5,484 nucleotides of DNA from Marinosulfonomonas sp. (GTDB taxonomy: Bacteria; Pseudomonadota; Alphaproteobacteria; Rhodobacterales; Rhodobacteraceae): assembly GCA_015494385.1 (NCBI GenBank), contig WGBJ01000339.1:1-5484 (forward strand), in the 5' to 3' direction. A program made the position numbers and the translations under genes. Under the pieces are notes generated by a model. It saw only the letters and a list, made by a program, of their open reading frames with translations. It did no database searches and was not told the origin of the DNA. The first letter of the stretch is position 1. The number at the start of each line of letters is the position of its first letter. Shown here piece by piece: positions 5,456 to 5,484 of the stretch.

Positions 5456-5484
5456 ATGGAAAGCATCTTTCGGGGATATATTGC
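5456..5484 (+). CDS. N-terminus of an unidentified gene (runs off right edge)
   Basis: An ATG at 5456-5458 is preceded by GAGAGGG (5444-5450) at five-base spacing, a good ribosome-binding site. The frame is open to the window edge and reads MESIFRGYI plus a partial Ala codon. Nine codons are too few to identify a family. It would be divergent from the 163-aa membrane-protein gene, with a 68-base gap holding both promoters. An open frame without a good start on the opposite strand also crosses this stretch, so the call is uncertain. Confidence 0.45.

Overview
The window looks like the chromosome of an alphaproteobacterium, most likely Rhodobacteraceae (Roseobacter group). This rests on the style of the proteins: a 476-residue Glu/Leu/Phe/Val-type glutamate dehydrogenase, the N-terminus of a heterotetrameric sarcosine oxidase beta subunit, and a TadG-vWA/TadE/TadE trio. 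I assign it from remembered family resemblance, not from a search. No rRNA, tRNA, CRISPR array, insertion sequence or phage gene is visible.

Layout. Positions 1-99 (minus) hold the first 33 codons of a sarcosine oxidase beta subunit (soxB) that runs off the left edge. Positions 207-1637 (minus) hold a complete glutamate dehydrogenase, transcribed toward soxB with a 107-base gap. A divergent intergenic region of about 360 bases (1638-2000) carries short palindromic and direct repeats and separates gdhA from three plus-strand genes. These are 2001-3704 (TadG-like protein with a von Willebrand A domain), 3701-4264 (TadE-like) and 4261-4836 (second TadE-like). Each junction is an ATGA stop/start overlap. 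A strong hairpin terminator follows at 4864-4897. A convergent minus-strand gene (4896-5387) encodes a small two-helix membrane protein, and its stop codon lies inside the terminator T-tract. The right edge holds the probable first nine codons of another plus-strand gene (from 5456), divergent from the membrane protein.

How the genes work together. gdhA and soxB are both amino-acid catabolic: glutamate to 2-oxoglutarate plus ammonium, and sarcosine to glycine plus a one-carbon unit. The three tad-type genes form one transcription unit. It probably makes three inner-membrane-anchored, periplasm-facing accessory components of a Flp/Tad pilus or secretion machine, whose ATPase, secretin, platform and main pilin genes are not in this window.

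Novelty. I do not see a clearly new system. The items most worth a second look are the long aromatic-rich insert in the vWA domain, the Glu-to-Gln change at the pseudopilin +5 position of the first TadE-like protein, an antenna-sized insert in the glutamate dehydrogenase, the repeats in the divergent promoter region, and the CX3C tail of the last TadE-like protein.
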